A stretch of DNA of 64,000 nucleotides from the NCBI GenBank assembly GCA_013399855.1, contig VXAY01000172.1, positions 4,225,957 through 4,289,956 of the forward strand, in the 5' to 3' direction. Shown here piece by piece: positions 1 through 11,625 of this stretch. Under the pieces are notes generated by a model, which saw nothing but the letters and a program-made list of their open reading frames with translations, was not told the origin of the DNA and ran no database searches. The position numbers were made by a program, and so were the translations under genes. The DNA comes from Oxyruncus cristatus. Lineage: Eukaryota > Chordata > Aves > Passeriformes > Cotingidae. Every line of letters starts with the position of its first letter. Position 1 is the stretch's first letter.

Positions 1-3000
1 CCTTAATAAATATAGGTAATTTACAATCCAGTTACATGAACAGGTAATTTGATTATTCCCTCTAACATGCATATTCTTGAATTTATCAACATCATCTGCT
101 ACGCTTCCCTTTTACCCAGCTTTCTTGGATTCCCTTTACAATTTCTCAGTCTTCTTCAATCTTGCCTAATCCAAATACTTTTGCATCATTAGCAAGTTTT
201 GGCACACCATCATTCATCTAGTTTATTAGATCACCAACATACACGTTCACCACCCTCTTCTCAGAGTTGTTTCTACATCACATGGTAATTTAAGGTTTAC
301 ATTGTTACTGACAAAAAAAAGCATTCTTAGTCACAAGGACAGGTACACTGATTGGGAATTAGAAAGGAGAGTTTCAGTTTCCAAAAGACGTGCCTGGCGT
401 TGAGCAAAGCTTGGTACCTAAACTCTTCATGTGAGCAGAAAATAAGAATGTCACAAGAGCTGCAGGAAATCAGAGGGGTCAGTGTTCTTCTCTTCCCAGG
501 CCATCACCCATCCAACATGTTATATAACTCAACACCCTCCAGAAAAATCCCTTGGTCAGAAAACCTTCTTAATGTTGGCTAAATCTATGCTTAATTAGGG
601 GTAAGTTTACAGTCCCTTAGGTACTCTCAGAAGGTGCTCACATTTAGCTGACTATAACATGTAAAACTGCTTATTAGGGCAACCAGGATAGATCGGGAAA
701 CAGGTTTAAAACATACATGCACGTTCTTTTTACATACTTTGTGCTGCACCATAGTCTAGTGTCCTTAATTCCTTCCATGCTCCTGAGTTCTCCTCATTCC
801 CTCCTACAGCCCAGAGGAAAGGGGAAGAGTCATGGACTGCTCCACATTTGTGAGGAACCCTATTCTTTCAGAGCTTGTGACTTGTCTCCTCATAGATCAC
901 CTCTTCAGCTCCACATGCACAGCAAACCAAAAGGCTTTAAGCAGAAGATGGGCACCTCACAGGATAAGGCTACACTTGCTCTGGACATGAAGAGGAAGTT
1001 CTGCATGCCCACTGAGTTTTGAGGTCCCCTCTACTAGGCACAGAAAGATAGGGGTTAGACAGTAGAACCAAAGTCATACTTTTATCACAAACACGGGCTT
1101 CAGCTCAGATCTATCTCACTTCTTTTAGAAACTAATCTTTAATTATTATTTTTTAATATATATTTTTAAAGAATTTTATAGGTGGAGGCAGCGGCTTTCA
1201 CAGAGTCTCTGAATAGGAAACCAATAGATTTTAAAAATGGAACCAGGCATTTTCACATAAAACTTCAGAGAATCTTGAGCACAGGCATACTCTCTCCTCA
1301 CAGAAGGAACATCTACACGGTAATGGTTTGTTTTCAAAGATTAGGATCTGTTCCAATGGAACTCCTCAAAGTATAATAGGCCAAGGCATGCTGTACTTTG
1401 CAGTGGATTTAGACATAAAAAATACTTTTATGGCATCTGCTCAGCATAAAAATTAAGCCTTTATTGAAATCTTCTGTAATTGAGCTGGATACACATGCAC
1501 AAATATATTGCATACTAAGTATTATAGCCTGGTCCCTGCAAAGACTTGCATATATGTTTATTATTATGTATATAAAAGAAATTCCGTGGTTTCAAAAACA
1601 CTACTAATGAATGTGAGTTTAAACACGTGGGTGGGTCTTCGCAGGACTAGGACCTATATGGTACTGAGCAGCACTGCCTGCTGAAAACTTTTTGCCAATT
1701 GTATACTACCAGCAGTTTATAACCCCCCCTCAGCTGACAAACCCTTGCAACAGAGAAGGACTTGCTTCCGGCTGAGGAGCTGGAATTCAAGTACACTTTT
1801 CACCCTGCATATATCTAAGGTAAATTAAAATCCAGACTAAAATAAGCTACTTAAATGACATTTAATCAAACACAGCTTCACTGGATATGAAGAGAAACAG
1901 GATGAAGACGAGCACTTTGGCTGCAGCAGTACCAAATAAAACACAGAAAAAGGAAGCCATTGAGTCACCAGAACTATGTACACAACTATATATGCATTCA
2001 TATATATATACATAAAAATACTTTCTCCATTATTGGAGGAGACACTGTCAGCCAAAACAATTTGCTAAATGCAGAAGAGTACATGTATTTCATAGAAAGC
2101 CATTACATACCTAAGTTACAATAACTGAGTCACAGGCTTCTGCTGGACAAGAATGACCAGGAGAAAAATCTAGTGCTAACACTGCTTGCTAATTAAACCT
2201 CATGAACAACACTGCACCAAAGCTACTTCTGCAACTCTTCCAGAAAAATTCAAAAAGCATGTGTAAAACATGTCTATACATACAAAAGCTCAGTTTGCTC
2301 AGTACAGAGATAAGTCCAGCAGCCCTCACTCTGGCCTTGATCTGAACCACTACATTCTCTGAGGATGCATCCAGACAATCATGTTTTCAAGCTTCTCACA
2401 CACAAATACAGTGGCAGAATTGATGGCCACGAGTTCTGCCACAGATTTTAGGGATTACCTTTTCACTGATGGACTGCTGATGGACTGTGTTTCAACGGGG
2501 TAAGTTTGCAAAGCTCCCAACTTTTGCATCATGACCCGAGAGATACACACAGGTGCCCTCTGCCTGTAAGCAACTCTGGCACAGTCTTCTAAAGATACCA
2601 AAAAGAGTTCAAGTACTGCCAATAACAGAACAGGGCCTACAACTTATGTACATTACTATAATATCAAAACATGCTCTATTTTACACCATGTAACAAGTAC
2701 TAGATGTCAGCTACAAACTCCCCAGAGGGCAAGACCAAAAGCTGCTTAATTTGTATTTTGTCACTCATATTTGATAGGACGTTCTCAGCTGGATAACCAC
2801 AGAGCAGTCCCTGCTGGGACTGCCTCTCCTCACATCTCACCCCCAAAAGACCTGACTACCTCCTCTGATAATATGGAGGTTGGCAGGTGGTGACTTGTGA
2901 TTTGGGGGGAGCCATTTTATATGTATATTTTTACAAACTCTGAAAAACTGCAGCATGTAACAGTGCTTTCAGAATAACCAAACCTGTAGCAATTATCTGC

Positions 3001-3883
3001 ATAAAGTTTAAAGCAAGAAAGAACTGGCTTCTGGTAAAAACATTTCTTTCAGCTATGGTTTCAGGCTACATGCCAAAGATCCCAGAAAACTTTTTGGGCA
3101 ACAACATACTGAATCTGAGTCTTTTACCGGTCACTGTTTGTTCCCACCTTTTTAAAGTTACAAACAGCCAAAGAGTTGCTTATAATGGAAACGTATGATT
3201 ATTTTATGTAAATCAGAGATAAAACATTCTTGATAGGAAAGCTCCAGCACGCATTATATACACATACCACACATACATTATGTAACGCTTGTCCCAAATA
3301 CACCCCAATAAAGTGAGCTAGTTTGAGATCTTAACAATTCATCGACTTTGCCACATCAGAAATGAGAGCAGATGTCACTCTTCCCTGCCTCGCCGCGATC
3401 TTTTCTGCAGAACTCGTCAGAGTTACATACTTGCTGAAGACGAACGGCCAGTTTAGGCTTGACTGTAACTAACAAAGAGCAAGGTAAACCCCCGGGCGGG
3501 GGGAAGGCAAACACGGGCATGCCGCGATGTAAATACGGGCAGCCCGGCAGAGCCCTGCCCGTTCCTCGCTATTTACAAATACCTGTCGAGTGTACGAACG
3601 CCGTGTTATTTGGGTGTCTAACAGATTAAATTCACGGGCTGGACGGACCGTCGGAGGCTTTATCGCAAATCACCGGCTGGTGCTCGCAACCCAAGCTTAG
3701 CTATTTTCGTAGTTTGCAGACAGCAGCGAATACTCGGCGGAGCTGCAATAGCTCCCTGCAGCGCTTACCGAGCCCCACGCTGGCCGTGCCGATCGCACAC
3801 GCCGAGCATCAGGCGCAGCTCGGGCTGTTTCAAAGTCGGCGCGGGGACGCGCCCGAGCCGGAGCGAACTCGGCGGCTCCTTAC
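1..3883. other. Non-coding stretch, presumed first intron of a leftward gene
   Basis: No open reading frame here resembles a known protein, and I see no exon bounded by good splice sites. The stretch is AT-rich with short TA-rich microsatellite tracts, for example around 1985-2015. If the splice donor at 3882-3883 on the - strand is real, this is the start of intron 1 of the gene whose promoter lies in the 3.35-4.56 kb CpG island. That gene would be PTPN14 by synteny (inference). Nothing else can be supported. Confidence 0.4.
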
Positions 3884-4004
3884 CTGCTGGGCGGCCGCCC
3901 GGGCAGCGGCGGCTCCGGCTTTGTGCCTCCCGCGGGAGGCGGCTGTCCCGGCCCGGAAGGCAGCGGCTGCCGACGGGACCCGACGCGGGCGCTGGGGAGG
4001 GAGA
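3884..4004 (-). other. Probable non-coding first exon (3' part) with splice donor, - strand
   Basis: Read on the - strand, the sequence ends GCAG|GTAAGGA, a near-perfect U1 donor. The GT lies at 3883-3882 and the last exon base is 3884. The 5' limit cannot be set because the 24-N gap begins at 4005 and no start site can be read. It is proposed as the 5' UTR exon of PTPN14, from the human gene order PTPN14 (-) / CENPF (+). A weaker + strand donor (CAAG|GTAAAC near 3484) is the main alternative reading of this island. Confidence 0.45.
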
Positions 4005-4028
4005 NNNNNNNNNNNNNNNNNNNNNNNN
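4005..4028. other. Assembly gap (24 N) in CpG island
   Basis: A run of N lies inside extremely GC-rich sequence, with purine-rich sequence on its left and GGCCGGGGCC on its right. This is typical of a site that was hard to sequence. Open reading frames crossing it are not meaningful. Confidence 0.98.
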
Positions 4029-4159
4029 GGCCGGGGCCGGGCTGGGGCCGGGGCGGCGCGGGGAAGTCACGGCCCAGGAATGCCAGGAATGTGGGGCGGC
4101 CGCTGCGGCCGCGGGGCCCGGAGACGTCGGGGACGCGACTTGGGATTTCTTTTCTCTTT

Positions 4160-4196
4160 CTCCTTCTTTTTTTTTTTTTTCTTTTTTTTTCAACTC
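4160..4196. repeat. T-rich homopolymer tract in CpG island
   Basis: Two long T runs are separated by a single C, embedded in otherwise GC-rich sequence. On the - strand this is an A-rich tract just upstream of the presumed first exon. Confidence 0.9.
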
Positions 4197-5602
4197 TTCC
4201 CCCCTCCCAAGGAAGGAGGAGGAGAGCTGAAACCCACCCCGCGGAGGAGGGAAAAGGAGGGAGGAAGAGGAGGGCGCAGGCTCCTGCCAATCGGAGCGGG
4301 TGCCGGCGGCTGCTCTCCCGAGGAGGGCAAAGCTGCCAGGTGCGGGGCGCTGGCCCTTCCCGCCTCCCTGCCGGGGGGAGCCGGCCCCTTCCCGGCCCCT
4401 TCTCCGTCCTCCTGCCGGGACCCGCCGTGGAGTTGCGCGCACGTGTCGTTCCAGCCCGCGCGGGAGCGGGACCACCCCCAGACGGACCGGGGTGGGAAGG
4501 GACACGCAGGGACCTGAGGCGGGCTCTGCACGCGTGGGCCTGGAAGCTCATGAGATCGTCCTTCCAGACCTCCTGTACGAATGCGCGGGGCCGCCCTGCT
4601 TCTTCTGTGGCCTCTCTTCTGCCCTTCCATAACCTCCTGTTCCAGCTCCTACAGCCTTGCGCGACAGCATCCTTCCTCTCCATCCCTCCCTGTCTTTGCT
4701 TCTGTTCTTCCCATCTCAGCCCTTCCGGTGTCCTTCTTACTGTGTGACCCTCATTTCTGGACGGGTGGTTATCCCCGCTCTTCCAGCTGCACAGAGGTCA
4801 AAACACTGCTGATGAAAAAACACCCGTGGTGCTGCTGTTCATGCCTGTGCTTTGCTGGAAAGCAGGAGAAAACCTGAAGTTGGCTTGAAACGTGGCAGTT
4901 GATAACTGCATGAAATGCCCAGGACACTTGGTGCTTGGCTGATGTGAGAAAACCTATCTGATGCCTGCTGTAAACGAGAGGAGCAGGAAACATCCCGGGC
5001 TGTAGGAGTATTGTCAGGAAGGTCGCAGCTACCAGTAGGTGTTGAACTAACACACCAAATCAAGTAGGTTTAAGAACAGTGTGAATATTAGAAATTATGT
5101 GTAGATGCTCTTGTGCGTCATAGCTGATGGGCAATTGGCAAAGTTATTTTTGCCTTAATCTACATTTATTTATAATTATCCACATTCCGAAAATAATTCA
5201 CATTCCAGAAAGTGTATACAAATACCTCTGGTACCAGTGGGCATCTACAGTAATGTCAAAGGGAGGTATCCCTCTAAGACAATTGTGACACCAGAAGGAC
5301 TCTTACAGACACGTAAAATTATGAAAAATAGTGCTAAATGAGAATTAATACAATTTTTGAGTTGCCGTTATTGTTTGTTACTTCTACACCTTACTGAAGG
5401 AGTAAGTGAGCAGATCCATTGGAATCAGAATTACTCAGATTATTAATGGTAAAAGGATTGAGAACTGAGAGAAGGAGAAATAGCACAGATTCTTGATTTT
5501 GATAGATAAGTAATTGTATTTAAATACTGTACATGGAATCACAGGCCTATGCCTTACCTCTGGCATAATATTATAATTACATTTTGAAGCAATCCTTTTC
5601 AT

Positions 5603-5696
5603 CTGAGACTCTCAAACATTTTACAAACACCACACCTTAATGAAGTAAGTAATTATCTGCATTTTACGTATGGCTACACTGAGGCATTAAGAAGTG
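5603..5696 (-). repeat. Ancient interspersed repeat fossil (MIR- or L3-like tail)
   Basis: The stretch reads like the degenerate tail shared by old amniote repeats. ACATTTTACAAACA is followed by TCTGCATTTTACGTATGG and then ACTGAGGCATTAAGAAGTGAC, in the order of the classic 'lowest-order digits' core: TTTACAGATG, ACTGAGGC, AGAGAAGTGAC. The family is uncertain because I am matching remembered consensus patterns. Confidence 0.4.
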
Positions 5697-6211
5697 ACAC
5701 CATTTAAAATTTAAACTTGAATTGTACTTGACCACATGTAGATAGAGACCTTAAGTAACAATCTGGAAGAAATATCGGGTGTCAGAATTAGATGATAAGA
5801 TGCACCATAGAGCCACTGTGCTCTGACTTGATAACAGAAAACAGATTACCTGTACTGAGTAGAAAGTTGCAAAAGAGGGTAGCACACATCAAAACTAGGG
5901 TTTAACTTGTTTGGTTTCTGTCCTGGTCTCCCCATGCTGGACCAGGTGTATGAATGTTGTTTTTAAGACAATAAATACTGGCTTTTGCGTCTGTGCCTCA
6001 AGGTGGTATGCTGCCTCCTAAAGTCTTTTAGTCAGATTCCTGCTTTTGAGCTGGTTGCTTTCACTTTCTTAGGTCTCTCAGCATTTGAAGTAACCTTATT
6101 TAGGGACCTTCACTACAAAGGGAACAATGTGGCAAGAAGCATGTACATGCTGACAGGTGGGAAGATTTCGAGGGTAGATTTTGTATTGGTTACCTGCAGG
6201 ATCGGGTCCCC

Positions 6212-6246
6212 TAGAAGAAATAAAATTAACTAGAAGAAATAAAATC
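6212..6246. repeat. Short tandem duplication (about 19-bp period)
   Basis: The unit TAGAAGAAATAAAAT occurs twice, separated by TAAC, in AT-rich intergenic sequence. It is probably a replication-slippage duplication. Confidence 0.75.
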
Positions 6247-7099
6247 AGACTGCTTGCCAGCAAGAGCAAGGTCAGCTCAACAAACTCTGCAAATTGAAAT
6301 GGATTTCAAACTTACCCACTCAAGAGAAGCTCCCAAAACTGGGAATGATGATGGTCATTACTTTTCTTGAGATTACTTAACACTTAACACTTATACTTAC
6401 TTAACACTTAATACTTATCAATATCTGTATGAAACTATCAGAGACTGTAGCAGTAGGTGCTTTAAAAAAACAAGCTTCCCAGAGATAACCAGTTCCTGCA
6501 GAGGTTTTCATAAGTGGATCTGTTTTGTTGGTGCTACTGCAGCTTTCTAGGACAATTGAAACCTGCAATCTTTACATACATCTTTGTTCCTCAAGAGCTG
6601 TCAGGAGTATATGAATTTGGGATTAAAACTAACAGTACATGCCTGCTATTTGGGGAGTGATTTAATAAAATACTAAAACTAGATTAGGTGTTACTCAAAC
6701 TGTTTCAAGGATTGGATGTAAAAATGATACAAATTATTGATTTGGTTCTAAACCCTTTCACTGGTTCTAATTTGTCCAGAAAACTTTGATGGTTAATCTT
6801 GTGTTAATTGTATGTAGGCAGTGTTATGTATTGTCTTTCTATGCTGCTAAGGAATCATTTTACAGCAATTTTTTTCCTGAAAAGATGACATCTCTAATTT
6901 AAATTTAGAGACTTTATTTACTTGCTGTAATGATTTATGGACTCTACCTCAAAAATATTCCCTCTACTCTGTTATAATTTACTTTTTATCCGGGATCCTT
7001 CTACAATAGCACCAGGATTATTATAATAAATGCTCTACAAAATAGAAACATCTAAAATACAAATACGAAATAACTTATTGACATAGGATTGTACCTCAA

Positions 7100-7215
7100 T
7101 TACCTTAGCTACCAGTCTTCGGTCTGATCTTGGGCATGTAGCAGCACATCCCTGTGTCTTAGTTTCTTGTCTGAAAATTGAGATAATGATAGTGATCTTA
7201 AGAAGGTGCTTTTTG
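7100..7215 (+). repeat. Ancient MIR-like SINE core
   Basis: The sequence contains TGATCTTGGGCATGT, then CTGTGTCTTAGTTTCTTGTC, then GAAAATTGAGATAATGATAGT. That order and spacing match the MIR core (gaccttgggcaagt, ctgtgcctcagtttcctcatc, taaaatggggataatgatag). Divergence is high, as expected for an amniote-age insertion. Confidence 0.55.
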
Positions 7216-8452
7216 ATTTCCAGATGAAAGCAATGTACGGGAGAGAGACATTATTTAATTTTTTTCCCCAAATTGTGGGTTTGACAGGCCCAAATGTTGT
7301 CTCAAACCCTTGTGAAGATAAAGCCCAACGCCATTCATCATGACCAAATGGTTAACTATCAGCAGAGGAAAACTGACTTTATCTATGTCAAAATATAGGA
7401 GACATTTATTATGAAGCTGTGCAATGAATTTTGAAGTGTCCTGGCACCTTGTTAGCAAAACCTGTATTAAACATATTTTGAATGTGCTTAAGAGTCTTGT
7501 TATAACATGGAAAAATCTCAAGTCCTTGTTGGTTGGTGAAACCGTGTCATAACCTGTTTCATATAAAACTGTCTTTTAACTGTGCTTAAGCAACAGCTGG
7601 TGGTTTCTCCTGTGAACAGGATGATGTCTAATTAGCCTTACAGTCATCTACATTACAATCAAATCAAAGAATGCAGTTGCAACACATTCCCGATTTGTAT
7701 TGTAAATGTGACCCTAACTGTGTTCCTAAAATCTCTGTCATGTGCTACAGCTGGGTACACTGACCTGATTGTAATGTAAGCAGAAACTTAGTGCACTAGC
7801 AGAAATTCTCATTCCCACAATCATATTAGTTCTTTACAAATAGATACATTTGATGTTTGAAGCTTATGACAAAAAAAAAAAAAGTTTACTTCTCTAGTGT
7901 GCTGTGCTCTCGTTAATTATTCCATTTAATAGTGCTTCTCAAAATCATCTCTTAGAAAAGGAATTTGGATTACACAATCTTGGAAAACAAACCTGTTGCC
8001 ACCAAGCATGAGCTAACATGTTATAGTACTCTATGGCTTATCACAAGTAAGCCAGCACCCAGTTTTGTAGTCCAGAAAAAGTCTTGGTTGATTATCTGTG
8101 CAAATAAACTACGCTGTGTTGAATATTCTAGTTTGCTTAGAGTTCTATTCTGCCCGAGGACTTATTTAATACCTGTGTCTCTTTTCAGCTCTCCAATAAG
8201 TGTTCTAAATTAAAAATTTTTTAGCATTTGCAAGCAAAGTAGTGAACTTATGATTCCGTGGTTGCAAGTACTTGGAATGGGTTTTGGATGAGGAATATAT
8301 AGCTCACTATGCAAGTGTTACTGCTGTCCAAGCTGGGGTAGTCCAATGACAGAATGAATAACATTTGCACAGTTTTCATGGATTACAAGTTTGGATACTT
8401 TTGAATGTACCATTTAGGTACCAGGTCTTCAGATTTCTGGAAACAGCAGTCT

Positions 8453-8517
8453 CCTAAACAAACAAACAAACAAAAAACACACCCCCAAAAAAAAGAAAAG
8501 AGAAACCAACAAACCAA
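8453..8517. repeat. A-rich low-complexity tract with (AAAC)n
   Basis: Perfect AAAC repeats grade into A and C runs. No retroelement body is recognised next to it. Confidence 0.9.
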
Positions 8518-9980
8518 ATCCCTAGCTTTTAGCATAAGTTAATTTTTCAGCATGCCTTGAAGTTGGTATACACCACTGATTTGTAGGTGCTTTACTGGCT
8601 GCCTACTTCTGATGAACTTTATGCGTCTGAGATCCACATGTCTGACTGTGGCCACCCAGTTGAAAATATTTTGTTGCTACTTAGAGATAAATGGTTTCTT
8701 GAGAAAGCAAAGAGCTAATGTCATAATCTAAAATGTGGTTTGGGTACTGTCACAAACCTGTGTAACTTGAATTGATAATGTTTGCTTATCTCTGTGAAAT
8801 GGGTTCAAGACCATAAGAGATAATGGATAAGAAACTGTGAAACTCTGGATTTTAAGGTTTTCTGAAATTAATAGTGAAGTCCACTGTAAAAAAATAGAAT
8901 CTCAGCTAGATGTACCTCAGCTTTTTTGAATCTGTATATTGTTTCTAAAAGAGTTCTGATTATTATTCTCACTTTTGGTCAAAATTAACAGGAAACTTGC
9001 TCTGAGTTAGAGCAATTCAGGAATGCTGAGGAACGTATATATAAATATTATTTTCTATTCTATCATTTACATGATACACTAGATACTCTAGAAAGACTTA
9101 AAATACATACAAACATTTTCCTGGAAAGGATTAATACAAAAAATTGTATAGGAAAGACCAATAAAACTGTTGGCATTTAAACTTGGAAGAGGTGAGAAGA
9201 TCAAGTGATAACCAAAGTCATTAAGATGTAGAAGGCAGTTGTTTTCTCCTTCTATACTTATTTAGTCTATTGGATCATTTCAGTTAGTTGTTCATAAGCT
9301 GTGGCTGTTTGAGACAGGTTTCTGACTACAATTAGTTGGGTGACTGAAAACTCACTCTAGAGCTTACCTGTAAAAATGAGAGAAGTGATGTTGAGATGGT
9401 TACAGTGAGTGTAAGATAAGGAGGTGTACTTTTGTCTTATCTAGCCAAACACTTCACAGAGAAACACTGGAAGATTTTGAGACAGCATTAATATAGGTAG
9501 AGGCTAATAAGTGATTGGATTAGTTTGTCATGAATGGTGTAGGGGACATTATAAATTATTTCACTGACTGATAAAAAATTGGCCAGTAGGTGAACACAAT
9601 ACAAAGTAAGTATAGATTCTCAGATAATACCGACATAAAAGTTACATATACATATAACAAATATATGTCTGTAATAAATAAATACATGTATAATAAATAA
9701 CAGCGGAATTTCCTCCCAATGAATTCTCAGTTGTTGGAAAACCAATATGTCAGCTTAAACACTGGGTTGCCAGCTGCAGACACATTGTGTGTTTAAAGCC
9801 ATGTAAGTGGCCACATTAAGTCAGATGGCAAGCAGTCATATATCAGGGGCTGATATGGCTAAAGACTTAACCTTTTAACAGCAATAATGATGAGTGGAAA
9901 GGCTTGTCTAAGTCTTGCACTGAGAATGGAATTGAAAGCTGAACAGGAGATACCTGCAGATAAGCCATCTTATACATGAA

Positions 9981-10245
9981 AGGTTTCAGTGTGCCGATCA
10001 TGTCCTTTAGTTGTCTGGAGACTCCTATCAAGCATGAGGGAAAGCTATGCTATCAAGGATGATCTGGTAGTGCGCCCAAGCAGGTGGAATGCCATGTGGA
10101 AAGGTATCCAGTACCGGAGAGAATTAGCTGTGCTGGAGGTAATCTATAATGTTTCAAATAATGAAGAGTCCCCTGTAGATCCATATGAGGTCCAGTGTAC
10201 ACCATCCATGTGATGGAAGTTTGTACGGAACTGCCTTTCTCCACC
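9981..10245 (+). pseudogene. Unidentified codon-like block followed by an A-rich tail
   Basis: A 74-codon open frame (9989-10213) sits immediately upstream of an A-rich tract (10247-10320), as in a retrocopy with a poly(A) tail. The encoded peptide (starting MCRSCPLVVW) matches nothing I recognise. It might be a 5' portion of the adjacent DAZL retrocopy, a separate retrocopy, or chance. I assign no function. Confidence 0.2.
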
Positions 10246-10246
10246 T

Positions 10247-10320
10247 CCAGAAAAAAAAAAAAACAAAAAACAAAAAACACCAAACCCCAAAACAAACAAA
10301 CAAAAAAACCCAACACACAA
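10247..10320. repeat. A-rich low-complexity tract
   Basis: Runs of A interrupted by single C, then (AAAC)n, just upstream of the DAZL-like pseudogene. It could be a decayed poly(A) tail that has expanded. Confidence 0.9.
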
Positions 10321-10428
10321 ATGACAGTCCACAGTTTGTTTTCTCAGAAAAGTTCATATTGATTTTGTTTTAAAAGCTAAAAGCCTCTTTCATTTCTAAG
10401 TGTGTGGGTGCAGCCTCAGCTTTGGTGG

Positions 10429-10818
10429 ATGATACCTGCAGATGTGGAGACCCAGTGTACAAGTGCTTAGGAGGTAATACCCATTCATCAGCATTCAGTC
10501 GAGGTTATGTTTTACCATAAGGAAAAATCATGCCAAACACAGTCTTCATTGGTGGAATCTATATGAGGATGAATGAAACAAAAATTCAGAGTTTCTTTGA
10601 ACAATACAGTGCTGTGAAAGAAAGAGGTGAAAGCAATCAGTGACAGAACTGGTGTTTCCAAAGGGCATGGGTTTGTATCTTACCTAGACAATATGGATGT
10701 TCAAAAAAATAGGAGAATTACAGATCAACTTCCATGGCAAAAAGCTGAAATGGGGACCAGTAATCAGAAAGCAACAAAACTTGCATTCTTATGTGCATCC
10801 CAGACCATAACAAAGTAA
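10429..10818 (+). pseudogene. DAZL: Processed pseudogene of DAZL (germ-cell RNA-binding protein)
   Basis: Conceptual pieces match DAZL in order. An N-terminal part resembles the DAZL N-terminus and ends GYVLP-stop-GKIMPNTVFIGGI, which contains RNP2 (VFIGGI, 10542-10559). Next come RMNETKIQSFFEQYSAVKE, DRTGVSKGHGFVSY with RNP1 (10660-10683), DVQK, and INFHGKKLK / GPVIRKQQNLHSY / VHPRP. The copy crosses DAZL exon boundaries without introns. It is broken by a TAA in place of the glutamate codon after VLP, a 4-nt insertion after SAVKE, a 1-nt insertion after DVQK and a stop after PRP. Functional DAZL is a cytoplasmic translational regulator of germ cells; this copy cannot encode it. The 3' limit is uncertain, and the copy may run on in degraded form to the A tract near 11609. 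Confidence 0.8.
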
Positions 10819-11625
10819 GAGCTCAAACTTTAATATATGTGGTGCAAAGGAATGGGATGTTCAAATTGCAGAATAGGCATATCAAGAGTAGCCATGATAA
10901 ATGATCAAGAAGCTAGAATAGAGGTGAACAAAGAAGCAAAACTCAGACTTCTGAAGGCAATCGTGCAGATGACAGCAATGTACCACCGGAAGAGTTGGCC
11001 TGTGAGGAAAAGAGAAATTTAAAAGTAGTGAAAAAAAAAGTAGTTAATAAAGTAGTTGAAGGTGATAGAGGGAGAAAATTATTGAATGTAAACCAAAATA
11101 AAAACAAATCTAGAGAGCCCTGACAAGAAATAGAGGTAACCTAACTTAGCAGTGGGCATTTTCTACATTTCCTGTTTCAAAAAAGTGGCAGTAAAGATGG
11201 AAGGAGTCAGAGGTGGCTATGAAAGGTACATGCCTTTTAGATTGGATGTAGTACACTTATGTCTTAGCTGCTTTTCTCTCTAGTTAGAACAAACCGATAG
11301 TCACAATAGATGTACTTGTGTGTGGTTAAGGGTACAAATCCTAACAAAAATGGGGGCCAAAGGAGAGGCAAGCTATGGACCTATGAAAGTCAGAGAGGAA
11401 TGGACCATAAAGGAAATAGGTTCCCACGTTACCAAATGCCCCCTGAAACCTGATAACTCATTACCCACAAGATATAACAGTACAAATACTGTAGTGCTAC
11501 AGTATCATGAATGTATTTTTTTGTGTTAACATATGTAGTGTGAAACATTTGCTCAGTATCGCCATTTCTAGTTGGCAGCAGAATTATAAAGAGGGGGAAT
11601 TGCCACTAAAAAAAAAAAAAGAAAG
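10819..11625 (+). pseudogene. Possible 3' continuation of the retrocopy, or second unidentified retrocopy, ending in poly(A)
   Basis: The stretch has codon-like blocks broken by stops. One reads SEGNRADDSNVPPEELACEE at about 10955-11010; another reads RRGKLWTYESQRGMDHKGNR at about 11362-11421. It ends in a run of 13 A at about 11609-11621. The blocks look like eroded coding sequence but do not fit the rest of DAZL convincingly and I cannot name a parent. It could be DAZL 3' sequence, a different mRNA, or coincidence. Confidence 0.3.

Larger units (their letters stand above)
3350..4560. promoter_or_regulatory. CpG island, probable promoter of a leftward gene (PTPN14 by synteny)
   Basis: GC content and CpG density rise sharply against the AT-rich flanks, and the core at about 3840-4500 is extremely GC-rich. 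It contains a CCAAT motif near 4285 and a pyrimidine-rich T tract at 4160-4196. A consensus donor on the - strand at its left side suggests transcription leftward, away from CENPF. In human 1q41 the gene upstream of CENPF and divergent from it is PTPN14, so that is the best candidate. No PTPN14 coding sequence is visible in the window, so the gene name is inference. The overlapping open frames here are artefacts of GC-rich sequence lacking stops. Confidence 0.6.
4561..9980. other. Intergenic region without recognisable genes
   Basis: Only short, unconvincing open frames occur, and none has homology I recognise. The region contains ancient SINE/LINE-like fossils (listed separately), a small tandem duplication at 6212-6246, an ACTTAACACTTA-type tandem patch at about 6373-6418, and an A-rich tract at 8453-8517. 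Confidence 0.7.

Noticed and set aside
3714..4747. Several long overlapping open frames on both strands in the left CpG island
   Set aside because: They run through the N gap, have GC-driven low-complexity composition (R, G, P, A-rich), overlap one another on both strands and lack homology. They reflect absence of stop codons in GC-rich sequence.
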